A stretch of 64,000 nt of DNA from Colwellia sp. (GTDB lineage Bacteria; Pseudomonadota; Gammaproteobacteria; Enterobacterales; Alteromonadaceae). The stretch lies in NCBI GenBank assembly GCA_013215385.1, contig JABSOY010000023.1:1-64000 (forward strand), given 5' to 3'. Positions 8,842 through 16,621 of the stretch are shown here, one piece after another. The translations under genes and the position numbers were made by a program. The stretch's first letter is position 1; each line of letters starts with the position of its first letter. The notes beneath the pieces were generated by a model. It was given only the letters and a program-made list of their open reading frames with translations, ran no database searches and was not told the origin of the DNA.

Positions 8842-9612
8842 ATGTTAAGCATTCCACAACTCAATCTAAAAAATAAAGTGTCGACACAAGAGTGGCAAAC
8901 TCGCGTAGATTTAGCCGCTTGTTATCGTCTTATTGCATTACAGGGGTGGGATGATTTAATTTATACCCATATTTCCGCGCGTATTCCTGACTCGGAGCAT
9001 TTATTAATTAATGCCTTTGGTTTAGCTTTTGAAGAAATAACGGCATCAAACCTAGTAAAAATAGATTTAGCCGGCAATATTATTGACCCTGATTGTCCTT
9101 TTGAAATTAACCCTGCCGGTTTTACTATTCATAGCGCAGTCCACGAAGCTCGTCATGACGCGCAATGTGTTTTGCATTTACACACCAATGAAACTATTGC
9201 CGTAGCCAGCTTAACTGAGGGGTTATTGCCGTTAAGCCAATATGCAATGTTTGCACTGGCATCAATGAGCTATCATGATTACGAAGGTTTGGCGGTTAAT
9301 GCGGATGAAAAATTACGTTTGCAGAATAACCTTGGAACTGCCAACTTTATGCTGTTAAGAAATCACGGTGGTTTAACGCTTGGTGAAACCATTGGCGATG
9401 CCTTTATGCATATGTACGACTTAACACGTGCTTGCCAAGTACAATTACAAGTAATGGCCACTGGCATGGAAGCCATTTTAGTTGACCAAAGTATTGTCGA
9501 CGGTATTAAAGCTCAAGCGAATGTTGTACATACAGGAACAACGGGTGGACAAAAGTCGTGGCCTGCGATGGTGAGAAAAGCGTACCGAGCAGATCCAAGT
9601 TTCGCCACATAA
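8842..9612 (+). CDS. Class II aldolase/adducin family protein
   Basis: 256 residues in the zinc-dependent class II aldolase fold. The metal-binding HLHTN motif is at about 112-116 (His112, His114), and the later RNHGGLTLG and MHMYDLTRAC segments match the family. The start is ATG 8842, seven bases after AAGGA; an in-frame TTG lies one codon upstream. Members cleave or rearrange phosphorylated or free sugar acids (L-fuculose-phosphate aldolase type), or have poorly known roles. Its rightward partner 196 bases on is an enolase-superfamily dehydratase, so action on a 2-keto-3-deoxy sugar acid is plausible but inferred. Confidence 0.85.
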   Translation: MLSIPQLNLKNKVSTQEWQTRVDLAACYRLIALQGWDDLIYTHISARIPDSEHLLINAFGLAFEEITASNLVKIDLAGNIIDPDCPFEINPAGFTIHSAVHEARHDAQCVLHLHTNETIAVASLTEGLLPLSQYAMFALASMSYHDYEGLAVNADEKLRLQNNLGTANFMLLRNHGGLTLGETIGDAFMHMYDLTRACQVQLQVMATGMEAILVDQSIVDGIKAQANVVHTGTTGGQKSWPAMVRKAYRADPSFAT

Positions 9613-9673
9613 AACTTATAGTAGTCACATTGAATGATAGCTGAAACAGTCATCCTAAATTATAGATAAACAC

Positions 9674-9750
9674 GTCATCCTGAAACTGCTTACAGGGATG
9701 TAAGTACTTAGGTTTAGTCAGGAACAATAAACCTGTGTTTTAGGACCTCG
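9674..9750 (+). repeat. Structured palindromic repeat, copy 1
   Basis: Outer imperfect arms GTCATCCTGAAAC and GTTTTAGGAC enclose two hairpins: CTTACA-GGGA-TGTAAG and AGGTTTA-(11 nt)-TAAACCT. The same core occurs at 15073-15148 on the other strand. In both places it is read in the direction of the flanking genes. Confidence 0.65.
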
Positions 9751-9808
9751 AACCGGTCGTAACGAAAGTTGTTCATTGCGATAAAACCTAATATATTTTG
9801 AGAAAATA

Positions 9809-10993
9809 ATGAAAGTAACTCACGTAGAAATTTTTGATATTGAATGCCCAAACCGTGCCGGTTGGAACCCAGTATTTATTCGCGTCCATACCGATGAAGG
9901 TATCTCGGGTGTTGGTGAAGCTGGCCTTGCTTACGATTGGGGACACAGCGCGGCGGCGGCGATGATAAAAGAGATCACCGAAGCGGTATTAATTGGCTTT
10001 GACCCTTTTAGAACTGAGCTGTTATGGTCGAGAATGTTACGAGAAAGCTTTTGGGGGTTAGGCGGTGGACCTGTTTTATATTCTGCCATGAGCGCTATTG
10101 ATACCGCTCTTTGGGATATAAAGGGTAAAGCATTAGGCGTACCGGTTTACCAATTATTAGGCGGTAAAGTGAATGATAAATTACGCACCTATGCCAGCCA
10201 ATTACAGTTTGACTGGGACGTTGAAATTAAAAAGTTATTCTTACCTGAAGAATATGCTGAAGCTGCATTAAAGGCTGTTGCCGAGGGTTATGACGCAGTG
10301 AAAGTTGATCCAATCGTTTATAACGCCGATGGCACCTCGTCGTTTGACAGAACTAAGTTATTTACTAAACCGCAAATGCGTTTATTTGGCGACAGGTTAC
10401 GTGCTATTCGCGACGCAGTTGGCGAAGATGTTGACATTATTTTTGAATCTCATTCATTAATGGGGGCAGCATCTGCTATTCAAATGGGCGAAGTTGTTGA
10501 AGAAGTGGGCTGTATGATGTACGAAGAGCCGGTGAATTACTTGAATGCTAAAGTCCATAAAAAAGTAGCTGAACGTGTCAATGTGCCCATTGCCGGCGGT
10601 GAACGCTTGTATCATCGTTGGGATGTTCGACAATACTTTGAAGATCAAAGTATTGATGTGCTACAACCCGATGTAGGCTTATGTGGCGGTTTTACCGAAG
10701 CCAAAAAAGTGTGTGACTACGCCGATGTTTATGACATTCGCATTCAAGCGCATGTTTGTGGTGGACCAGTGGCAACAGCCGCATCACTTCATTTAGAAAC
10801 GGCAATTCCAAACTTCCTTATTCACGAACATCATACTTATGCCACTAAACAGTGGAATCGTGAATTATGTATTCAAGATCCACAACCTAAGAACGGTTTT
10901 TTTCAAGTCACAGAAGTACCGGGTTTAGGTATTGAATTGAATGATGAAGTGGTAAAACGTTCGCCTAATATTACGGTTAATGCATTGAAATAA
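9809..10993 (+). CDS. Mandelate racemase/muconate lactonizing enzyme family dehydratase
   Basis: Enolase-superfamily enzyme, 394 residues, probably dehydrating an acid sugar to a 2-keto-3-deoxy acid. The N-terminal capping domain (about 1-125) precedes a (beta/alpha)7-beta barrel. Candidate catalytic residues are KVDP (Lys165), metal ligands Glu213 (FESH), Glu239/240 (YEEPV) and Glu265 (GGERL), and an Asp288/His315 dyad (LQPDVG and QAHVCGG). First-ligand Glu instead of Asp, followed by Ser-His, resembles galactonate/mannonate dehydratase-like subgroups. The exact substrate cannot be read from sequence. It follows the class II aldolase across a 196-base spacer containing a palindromic repeat. 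Confidence 0.88.
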   Translation: MKVTHVEIFDIECPNRAGWNPVFIRVHTDEGISGVGEAGLAYDWGHSAAAAMIKEITEAVLIGFDPFRTELLWSRMLRESFWGLGGGPVLYSAMSAIDTALWDIKGKALGVPVYQLLGGKVNDKLRTYASQLQFDWDVEIKKLFLPEEYAEAALKAVAEGYDAVKVDPIVYNADGTSSFDRTKLFTKPQMRLFGDRLRAIRDAVGEDVDIIFESHSLMGAASAIQMGEVVEEVGCMMYEEPVNYLNAKVHKKVAERVNVPIAGGERLYHRWDVRQYFEDQSIDVLQPDVGLCGGFTEAKKVCDYADVYDIRIQAHVCGGPVATAASLHLETAIPNFLIHEHHTYATKQWNRELCIQDPQPKNGFFQVTEVPGLGIELNDEVVKRSPNITVNALK

Positions 10994-11171
10994 TATATAA
11001 AATATTTTTTGATAAGATAACGTTAATATTTCATCATCATTAAGTAGCTAATTGATGAACTTTTATGTTAATAAAACTTTAATTGATTGTTTTTTTTGTT
11101 ACTAGATGTATATTTGTTTTTAACTTGCAAAATGACTTGCCAGTTATTGATTTTTTAATAAGGAATGTTAA

Positions 11172-11417
11172 ATGAAAAACAGCATACAAAAACTCATTAC
11201 AATAGGAGTTTGCGGCATTGTAGTATTGTCGTTAAATTCATTTGCCGGTGTCACTGTCCATGGAACAACTAACGGAGTAACGACTGTTTCATGTACTGGT
11301 GGATGTACAATGGCTGGTGGGTTGTTAGGTATTGAAGTTTGTGACAGTAATGACGTATGCTTAACTGTCAGAGGTAGTAGAGTTAAGACTCAGTCAGAAC
11401 CAAACAAAGAAACTTAA
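11172..11417 (+). CDS. Small secreted cysteine-containing protein
   Basis: 81 residues with a clear Sec signal peptide (MKNSIQKL then a hydrophobic core, likely cleaved after NSFA at about residue 25). The mature part of about 56 residues holds four Cys in two pairs, CTGGC and CDSNDVC, which suggests disulfides in the periplasm or outside the cell. The ribosome binding site AAGGA lies upstream. I do not recognise a family. It is followed 77 bases later by another envelope protein and a hairpin, and may be expressed with it. Confidence 0.65.
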   Translation: MKNSIQKLITIGVCGIVVLSLNSFAGVTVHGTTNGVTTVSCTGGCTMAGGLLGIEVCDSNDVCLTVRGSRVKTQSEPNKET

Positions 11418-11439
11418 TCAGTATTTTAATGCTTATTTA

Positions 11440-11465
11440 TGAGCAGTTAATAGCTGCTCACTTTC
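11440..11465 (+). terminator. Hairpin after the small secreted protein gene
   Basis: TGAGCAG and CTGCTCA form a perfect 7-bp stem around a 7-base loop, followed by CTTTC. The U-tract is weak, so it may only attenuate transcription into the next gene. Confidence 0.4.
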
Positions 11466-11494
11466 AATATAAAAACATACACGGATGTTAAAAT

Positions 11495-12199
11495 ATGACA
11501 AAGTCATTTAAACTTTTTCTTAAGGTAAGTTTTCCAATTTTAGTCATTGGTATAGTTTATTATTTTGTTACTATTTATCAAGCTAACAACTCAACTGTTA
11601 AAGTTGAGTATGATGTAGAGAAACAAGACTCAGAAATAAAAGATAACAATTCACCTTCTTTACCTACCTCATCAGATGTTTCAATCGAAAACAATAAGAA
11701 AAATACTAGTACGGCAGAACCTTTAGAAAATTCGGATGCTATTTCCACAAATATAGAAAACACTCTGGCAAGTTTTGATGAATTAATTATTAATGAGAAA
11801 AAGGTGCAAGAGAAAGCTTTTGGGTATTTTAAAAAAATTAAAAACATTAATCGTGCCTTTGAAACTGATGAGTATGATGTTGAATGGTCAAATAAAATGC
11901 TTGATAACATTAATGATCATGTTTTATTTAATAATGAAAATGGAGAAGTAAGATTTTCTGCTATCCAAGTTAATGACTTAGAGTGCAAAGGAACCTTGTG
12001 CAAATTAGATTTTAGTAATATCTCAAATAATGACGATGCATGGGATGAGCAAAGAATGGATTTAATGTATGCACTGCTTAATCTTAATAGTAAAAATCCT
12101 CAAGAGCCCTCCAGTTTTGATCGTTCAATAAAAGCTATGTCCATTGAAGGTGGTGGTATTCGTTATTATATAAGCCGTGGTGTTAGTGACTTGCAATAG
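11495..12199 (+). CDS. Membrane-anchored hypothetical protein with CX4C motif
   Basis: 234 residues. An N-terminal membrane anchor at about 8-28 is followed by a low-complexity, Ser/Asn/Lys-rich linker (about 35-100) and a compact C-terminal domain (about 110-234). That domain contains LECKGTLCKLDF, a two-Cys motif I associate with uncharacterised periplasmic domains of marine gammaproteobacteria. The linker is strikingly A-rich in codon choice compared with neighbouring metabolic genes, which hints at recent acquisition or relaxed selection. Function unknown. It pairs with the small secreted protein upstream. Confidence 0.65.
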   Translation: MTKSFKLFLKVSFPILVIGIVYYFVTIYQANNSTVKVEYDVEKQDSEIKDNNSPSLPTSSDVSIENNKKNTSTAEPLENSDAISTNIENTLASFDELIINEKKVQEKAFGYFKKIKNINRAFETDEYDVEWSNKMLDNINDHVLFNNENGEVRFSAIQVNDLECKGTLCKLDFSNISNNDDAWDEQRMDLMYALLNLNSKNPQEPSSFDRSIKAMSIEGGGIRYYISRGVSDLQ

Positions 12200-12219
12200 C
12201 TCTAAGCTCTTTATTGCTA

Positions 12220-12690
12220 TCAAATATAATCAACAGGTAATGCTGTGGTATATTTAATCTCTTCCATGGCAAAGCTTGAGCTGATATCAGCAAAACTAGC
12301 TTGTGTTATCAGTTTTTTGTAGAAAGCGTCATAAGCTTTCATGTCTGAAACGACCACGCGCAATAAGTAATCGACTTCGCCACTCATACGATAAAATTCA
12401 ATAATTTCAGGAAACTCTTTGGAGTTTTTACTAAAGTCATTAAGCCAATCAGGGTTGTGCTGATTCGTTTTTATCATCACGAAAACGGTTAAGCCGACAT
12501 TCAGTTTTTCAGGGTCTGCCAAGGCTACACGGCCTTTAATAATACCGTTTTTTTCCATAGCTTGAATACGGCGCCAACATGGTGTTGTCGACAGACCAAC
12601 CTGTGCGGCAACTTCGCTAACCGATTGTGTGCAGTCGTTTTGCAATATCTTAAGAATATCTCTGTCGAAGTTGTCCATTATATTTCTCAT
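12220..12690 (-). CDS. Lrp/AsnC family transcriptional regulator
   Basis: 156 residues with the family's two parts. The N-terminal helix-turn-helix (about 5-55, DRDILKILQNDCTQSVSEVA then LSTTPCWRRI) precedes the RAM/effector domain (about 70-150, with GEVDYLLRVVV and the closing ALP segment). Members bind amino acids and regulate amino-acid metabolism or transport. There is no adjacent target pointing to a specific ligand. The CWRRI recognition helix is typical of Lrp-like proteins of Alteromonadales. It is convergent with the membrane-anchored protein gene, 20 bases apart. Confidence 0.92.
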   Translation of the reverse strand: MRNIMDNFDRDILKILQNDCTQSVSEVAAQVGLSTTPCWRRIQAMEKNGIIKGRVALADPEKLNVGLTVFVMIKTNQHNPDWLNDFSKNSKEFPEIIEFYRMSGEVDYLLRVVVSDMKAYDAFYKKLITQASFADISSSFAMEEIKYTTALPVDYI

Positions 12691-12956
12691 CTCAGCTAAT
12701 TATTGGTAATGATAATTTAACTTTTGGTTTATTTGTAGATTTATTTTTCATTTAAAGCAATTATTACTAAATTTCGTACCTTTATCGTTACTGTGATAGT
12801 TAGTGATATGAGCAGTTAAATAAGTAAAAAGGCTTATGGAATAAGATAACTCCCCCCGCTGAATAGAGAACTATACTGCTAAATAAGGTTTCATTTTAAC
12901 TGTAAATCTTTTTTGTTATTCAATGTGTTTTTACGGCGTGATACTAAGGGAAGCTC

Positions 12957-14123
12957 ATGGTTAGTGATTCATTTTTTAGTCAAGAAAACTTCATGCCTCA
13001 TGGTATGTGCTATTTATGGCAGCCAGACATATTATGGACTTCAGTGATATCCGATGTGACGACTGCTTTGGCTTATTTTTCTATAACTGCCGCCGTAATT
13101 ACGTTTGTAAAAAAGCGTCATGATTTACCTTACCCATGGTTTTTTATTCTAGCAGGTTCGGTAATATTTGTTGCCTGTGGTACTTCTCACCTTATTAGCG
13201 CTATTGTTATTTGGAAGCCTATTTATGGGATTTCCTCTATCGTTAAGGCTATTACGGCAGTTGCTTCACTGGCAACTGGTATTGTTATCTGGTTTATATT
13301 GCCATTTTTTCTTAAGTTTCCAAGCCCGACGATGTTAGCAGAGAAAAATACAGCGCTAGAAGTCTCATTAAATAAATTGCAACTTGCTCATGCCAGTATT
13401 TTAGAGTCTCAAAAATTAGCATCGCTCACTAACTTAATGTCAGGGATGGCGCATGAACTCAATACGCCAATGGGAACGAGTATTACGGCAGCTTCTTGTA
13501 TTGAAGATGAACTGGCGAAGCTTAAGAAAGAAAAGCTGACTAAAAGTCAATTTTACCATATTCTTACTAATATTGATCAAGGTTGCCAGTTAGTACAAAG
13601 TAATTTAAAGAGAAGTGCCGATTTAGTCAGTCTCTTTAAAGAAGTTGCTGTAATTGAACACAGTTCAGCAGAAAAACACTTTAATTTACATGAATTCATC
13701 TCAGACTTAACTATTGCCCTTAGCCTAAAGTTTGATTTATCCCCGGCACAAGTAAAGCTTAATTGTCCAAAAACTTTAAACATTTACAGTAATCCCAACG
13801 CTTTTATCGATATCATCACCAATTTTTTCACCAACTCAGTCACCCATGGCTTTAGTGAGTTATCAGAAGGTTGTATAGAACTAAATTTTGAAAATAAGTC
13901 AGCAAACCTATTAACGTTTACTTATTCTGATAATGGCTGTGGCATGGATACCGCGCAATTGAAAAGGATATTTGAACCATTTTTCACCACCAGCCGAGGA
14001 ACAGGACGACCTGGTTTAGGGATGACCATCGTTTATAATACAATTACCAATTTGAAAGGAAAAATTGAATGTAACAGCGATACAGGTGAAGGAATGACCT
14101 TTATCGTTGAGCTGCCTATATAA
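12957..14123 (+). CDS. Histidine kinase with ethylene-receptor-like membrane domain
   Basis: 388-residue sensor kinase. Three membrane helices (about 24-50, 61-84, 92-116) match the ethylene-binding domain of plant ETR1. The first reads SDVTTALAYFSIT, so ETR1 Asp25, Tyr32 and Ile35 correspond to Asp33, Tyr40 and Ile43. The second contains CGTSH, placing Cys74 and His78 at the Cu(I) ligand positions Cys65 and His69. ETR1 Pro36 is replaced by Thr44. There is no GAF domain. A short coiled linker leads to the phosphoacceptor box MSGMAHELNTP (His166), then an ATPase domain with N-box (TNSVTHG), DNGCGMD and GRPGLGM. No response regulator is adjacent. Ethylene sensing is inference. Confidence 0.85.
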   Translation: MVSDSFFSQENFMPHGMCYLWQPDILWTSVISDVTTALAYFSITAAVITFVKKRHDLPYPWFFILAGSVIFVACGTSHLISAIVIWKPIYGISSIVKAITAVASLATGIVIWFILPFFLKFPSPTMLAEKNTALEVSLNKLQLAHASILESQKLASLTNLMSGMAHELNTPMGTSITAASCIEDELAKLKKEKLTKSQFYHILTNIDQGCQLVQSNLKRSADLVSLFKEVAVIEHSSAEKHFNLHEFISDLTIALSLKFDLSPAQVKLNCPKTLNIYSNPNAFIDIITNFFTNSVTHGFSELSEGCIELNFENKSANLLTFTYSDNGCGMDTAQLKRIFEPFFTTSRGTGRPGLGMTIVYNTITNLKGKIECNSDTGEGMTFIVELPI

Positions 14124-14155
14124 TGAGTCCGCTTGATTAATAGATGGATCTCAAA

Positions 14156-15028
14156 CTAAAAACTATAAATCCGCTCTGTATTGTGGTGACATAATTTAGC
14201 AAGCTCGTCAGTTGAAAAGCTGGCCGTGGTAATTTGTTGCTGCCAATAAGCTTGATAAGAACTATGAAAAGTACACAAGGGAAAATTGCTCGCGAGCATG
14301 ACACGCTTAATACCAAAGCAGCTAATACAGTGTTTAATTATGTTTTGTTGCCAAACACTAGTGTACTGCCTATTGGTCATTTCATAACCTGAACATTTTA
14401 TTGCACAATGTTCAAACGCACTTAATATTTTAATTCCCTGCAACCAGCGCTGATGTTCACACTCTTCACTCTCTTCACTTTTTTGCTGTGGTGGCCATCC
14501 GGCATGATTAATTACCACAGATAATTGTGGCATTTCAGCTAAAAGTTCAGCAAGTAAATATACACTGTCTAGATTGTTAAGTGGCATTTGCAACTCAAAA
14601 ATCAACTGCTCTTTCGCCAACAAGGCTAAATTTTTTTGTACTTGTGGATTAGATAAATAGTGAATTGCATTATCATCAAGAATATCGCGAACACCAACGA
14701 CTGATTTAAATTTTTTGAGCTGAATAATTGCTTGTAAAAACATTGATGGTTCAAGCTGAAGGTCAATACCCGCGATTGATTTGAAGGGTAAAGTACAATG
14801 AGATTCTAACCAGTGAATTTCACGCCAAGGTTCTTGATTATTGAACCCTGCTTCAATATGGACAAAACCAGCAAGTTCGAATGGTGAAGGTAAGCGCAAG
14901 TCTTTTTCAGTGAAGTTTTTGACGATCTTTTTTTTATCTAACCAATGCGGGGGATTTTCAGCTTTTAGCCACTGGTAATCACCTTGTTCAAGGTTAAATA
15001 AATGTAGATGCGGATCTATTATTTTCAT
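14156..15028 (-). CDS. Amidohydrolase family protein (sugar lactonase-like)
   Basis: 290 residues of the TIM-barrel amidohydrolase group that contains L-fuconolactone and L-rhamnonolactone hydrolases. Visible signatures are the N-terminal metal motif DPHLHLF (about residues 5-11), VINHAGWP in the middle and LASNFPLC near the C-terminus. The last has Asn where many members have the Asp of SDWP, a variant also seen in the family. Likely reaction: opening a sugar lactone to its aldonic acid in the cytoplasm. It lies 160 bases downstream of an SDR dehydrogenase in the same direction, with a palindromic repeat in the spacer, as expected for consecutive steps. Confidence 0.78.
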   Translation of the reverse strand: MKIIDPHLHLFNLEQGDYQWLKAENPPHWLDKKKIVKNFTEKDLRLPSPFELAGFVHIEAGFNNQEPWREIHWLESHCTLPFKSIAGIDLQLEPSMFLQAIIQLKKFKSVVGVRDILDDNAIHYLSNPQVQKNLALLAKEQLIFELQMPLNNLDSVYLLAELLAEMPQLSVVINHAGWPPQQKSEESEECEHQRWLQGIKILSAFEHCAIKCSGYEMTNRQYTSVWQQNIIKHCISCFGIKRVMLASNFPLCTFHSSYQAYWQQQITTASFSTDELAKLCHHNTERIYSF

Positions 15029-15072
15029 TTTATTATCATTACTTTTTATGACTGAATATCATTGGGCTATTG

Positions 15073-15148
15073 GTCATGCTGAACCACAGGTTTAATGTTC
15101 CCGACTAAACCTAAGTACTTACATCTCTGTAAGCAAGTTCAGCATGAC
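15073..15148 (-). repeat. Structured palindromic repeat, copy 2
   Basis: Perfect 12-bp terminal inverted repeats (GTCATGCTGAAC at 15073-15084, GTTCAGCATGAC at 15137-15148) enclose two hairpins. Read on the minus strand these are CTTACA-GAGA-TGTAAG and AGGTTTA-(11 nt)-TAAACCT. The core matches 9674-9750 in the opposite orientation. It could be a MITE or a REP-like element. Confidence 0.75.
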
Positions 15149-15188
15149 GGTCTTTAGTTCAAGCTAATCATTCTTAAAAAAAACATAG

Positions 15189-15914
15189 CTATTGAGTGGT
15201 ATAACCACCATCAATTACTTGTAAACTACCGGTAATAAACTTGGCTTTGTCTGAAGCTAAAAAGTAGACTAATTCAGCTACTTCTTCAGGTTGTCCTAAA
15301 CGGCCTAAGGGTTGTAATGCCGCTTCTTCTGCATGTACTTGCGATTTATCTGCACCTGAACGCTGACAATAACTATTAATGGCTTGGTGGTATAAAGGTG
15401 TTTCTATAGTGCCCGGACAAACTGCATTGGCGCGAATATTAAAGCTGGCGTAATCAAGCGCAGTGGTTTTTGCCATTGAAGCTAGCGCTGCTTTACTCAT
15501 GTTATAAGCAAAAGAGTTTTGCTTAGCTATTAACGCTTGGTCTGAGGCCATTAAAATAATAGCGCCGTTATTATTAGCTTTCATATTAGGCAATACTGCC
15601 CTTATCGCGGCGTAAGCACCCTTAACATTAATGTTAAATACTTTATCAAAATCACTTTCTGAGGTGTTTTCGATATTACCTGAAAAGTGAATGCCGGCGT
15701 TAGAGACCAATACGTCGATATTGCTCTCTTTGACAATGCTTGAAACAATGTTTTTTACTTGTCGGAAATCGGTAACATCACACTTTATAAATGTACCGGT
15801 ATTACTTGGCTGTAAATCTAAATTGAATACTTGATAATTTTTACGGATAAATAACTCAACTATACTTAATCCAATACCGGAACTACCGCCCGTTACTATG
15901 CATGTTTTCTTCAT
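15189..15914 (-). CDS. Short-chain dehydrogenase/reductase
   Basis: 241-residue classical SDR. The Rossmann motif TGGSSGIG is at 8-15, NAG at about 72-74, and the catalytic triad is Ser124, Tyr137 and Lys141 (YNMSK). The C-terminal PEEVAELVYFLASDKAKFITG region is standard. Asp36-like NLDLQ after the second strand suggests NAD(H) preference, though this is a weak guide. Proposed role: oxidation of a sugar or sugar acid, feeding the lactonase encoded downstream. The substrate is unproven. Confidence 0.9.
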   Translation of the reverse strand: MKKTCIVTGGSSGIGLSIVELFIRKNYQVFNLDLQPSNTGTFIKCDVTDFRQVKNIVSSIVKESNIDVLVSNAGIHFSGNIENTSESDFDKVFNINVKGAYAAIRAVLPNMKANNNGAIILMASDQALIAKQNSFAYNMSKAALASMAKTTALDYASFNIRANAVCPGTIETPLYHQAINSYCQRSGADKSQVHAEEAALQPLGRLGQPEEVAELVYFLASDKAKFITGSLQVIDGGYTTQ

Positions 15915-16074
15915 TGTTGTTATTTACTCGTTAGGTTTTAGTCGCTTGGTACTTGTTAATAAATAATAACAGGGTTTGTTGTTTGTGGTGAAGTTATGTT
16001 GTCGATTTATGTTCAAATGGCTTTGTTTATTCGAGTAAAAGTACCTGTAACCTAATTGTAGAATATGGAATGAT

Positions 16075-16512
16075 ATGCTTAATAATCAGCTGTTGAAAAA
16101 AAAACTAAGACTTTATTATATTACGACTATATTTAGTCTATTTTTTGCTGTTGTTGGCTTTAGTTATAATGCTTGGCGGCTTGAAGTCAGTGAAGACAAT
16201 AATAATATTCGTACCGCTTCATTTGAGGTGTTAAAAAGTTTAGCCGAGTTTGAACAAGTCGTTTTTTCCGCTCATTATGATCAGGATGAATCGGCAGGAA
16301 ATCCTCGGTTAGGCTGGATAAAAATAGGCTTGGTCGTAGACTTAAGTGTCTTAATTAGTCCTGAGGTTGAAAGTAGTTCAGCTTTGTTAAAGCAGCGTTG
16401 GAATGACAATTGGTCGACAATTCAAGCAAGCCAAAATGACATTAGTTTTATCACCGACCAAATAGATGAAGTAAGAGCTAATATTAAAGCTAAATTAGCT
16501 GATCTCAATTAA
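16075..16512 (+). CDS. Hypothetical membrane-anchored protein
   Basis: 145 residues: a basic N-terminus (LLKKKLRLYY), one membrane helix at about 14-33, then a mainly helical periplasmic domain rich in Asp, Ser and Gln. I recognise no domain. The single-anchor layout and late helix pair (SQNDISFITDQIDEVRANIK) would suit a small envelope coiled-coil protein. A perfect 12-bp inverted repeat (16489-16500 and 16512-16523) straddles its stop codon. It is convergent with the M20 peptidase gene. Confidence 0.6.
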   Translation: MLNNQLLKKKLRLYYITTIFSLFFAVVGFSYNAWRLEVSEDNNNIRTASFEVLKSLAEFEQVVFSAHYDQDESAGNPRLGWIKIGLVVDLSVLISPEVESSSALLKQRWNDNWSTIQASQNDISFITDQIDEVRANIKAKLADLN

Positions 16513-16523
16513 GCTAATTTAGC
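16489..16523. repeat. Perfect inverted repeat across a stop codon
   Basis: GCTAAATTAGCT and AGCTAATTTAGC, 12 bp each with an 11-base loop, cover the last codons and stop of the preceding gene. No U-run follows, so it is not a classical terminator. It could stabilise the 3' end. Confidence 0.45.
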
Positions 16524-16568
16524 CCTGTTCAGCTGCTACTGAGTTATAAACTTTATGATTTATGTTAA

Positions 16569-16597
16569 TAAAAAAGGGATCAATTACTTTTGATCCC
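16569..16597 (-). terminator. Intrinsic terminator of the M20 peptidase gene
   Basis: GGGATCAA/TTGATCCC, an 8-bp perfect stem with a 6-base loop, is followed on the minus strand by TTTTTTATTAA. It lies 25 bases past the leftward stop at 16622. Confidence 0.85.
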
Positions 16598-16621
16598 TAG
16601 GTTATTATTTCAGACTAAACT

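Noticed and set aside
12193-12217. Terminator between the membrane-anchored protein and Lrp genes
   Set aside because: Only a 6-bp GCAATA/TATTGC stem with a long loop and no U-run; too weak to call.
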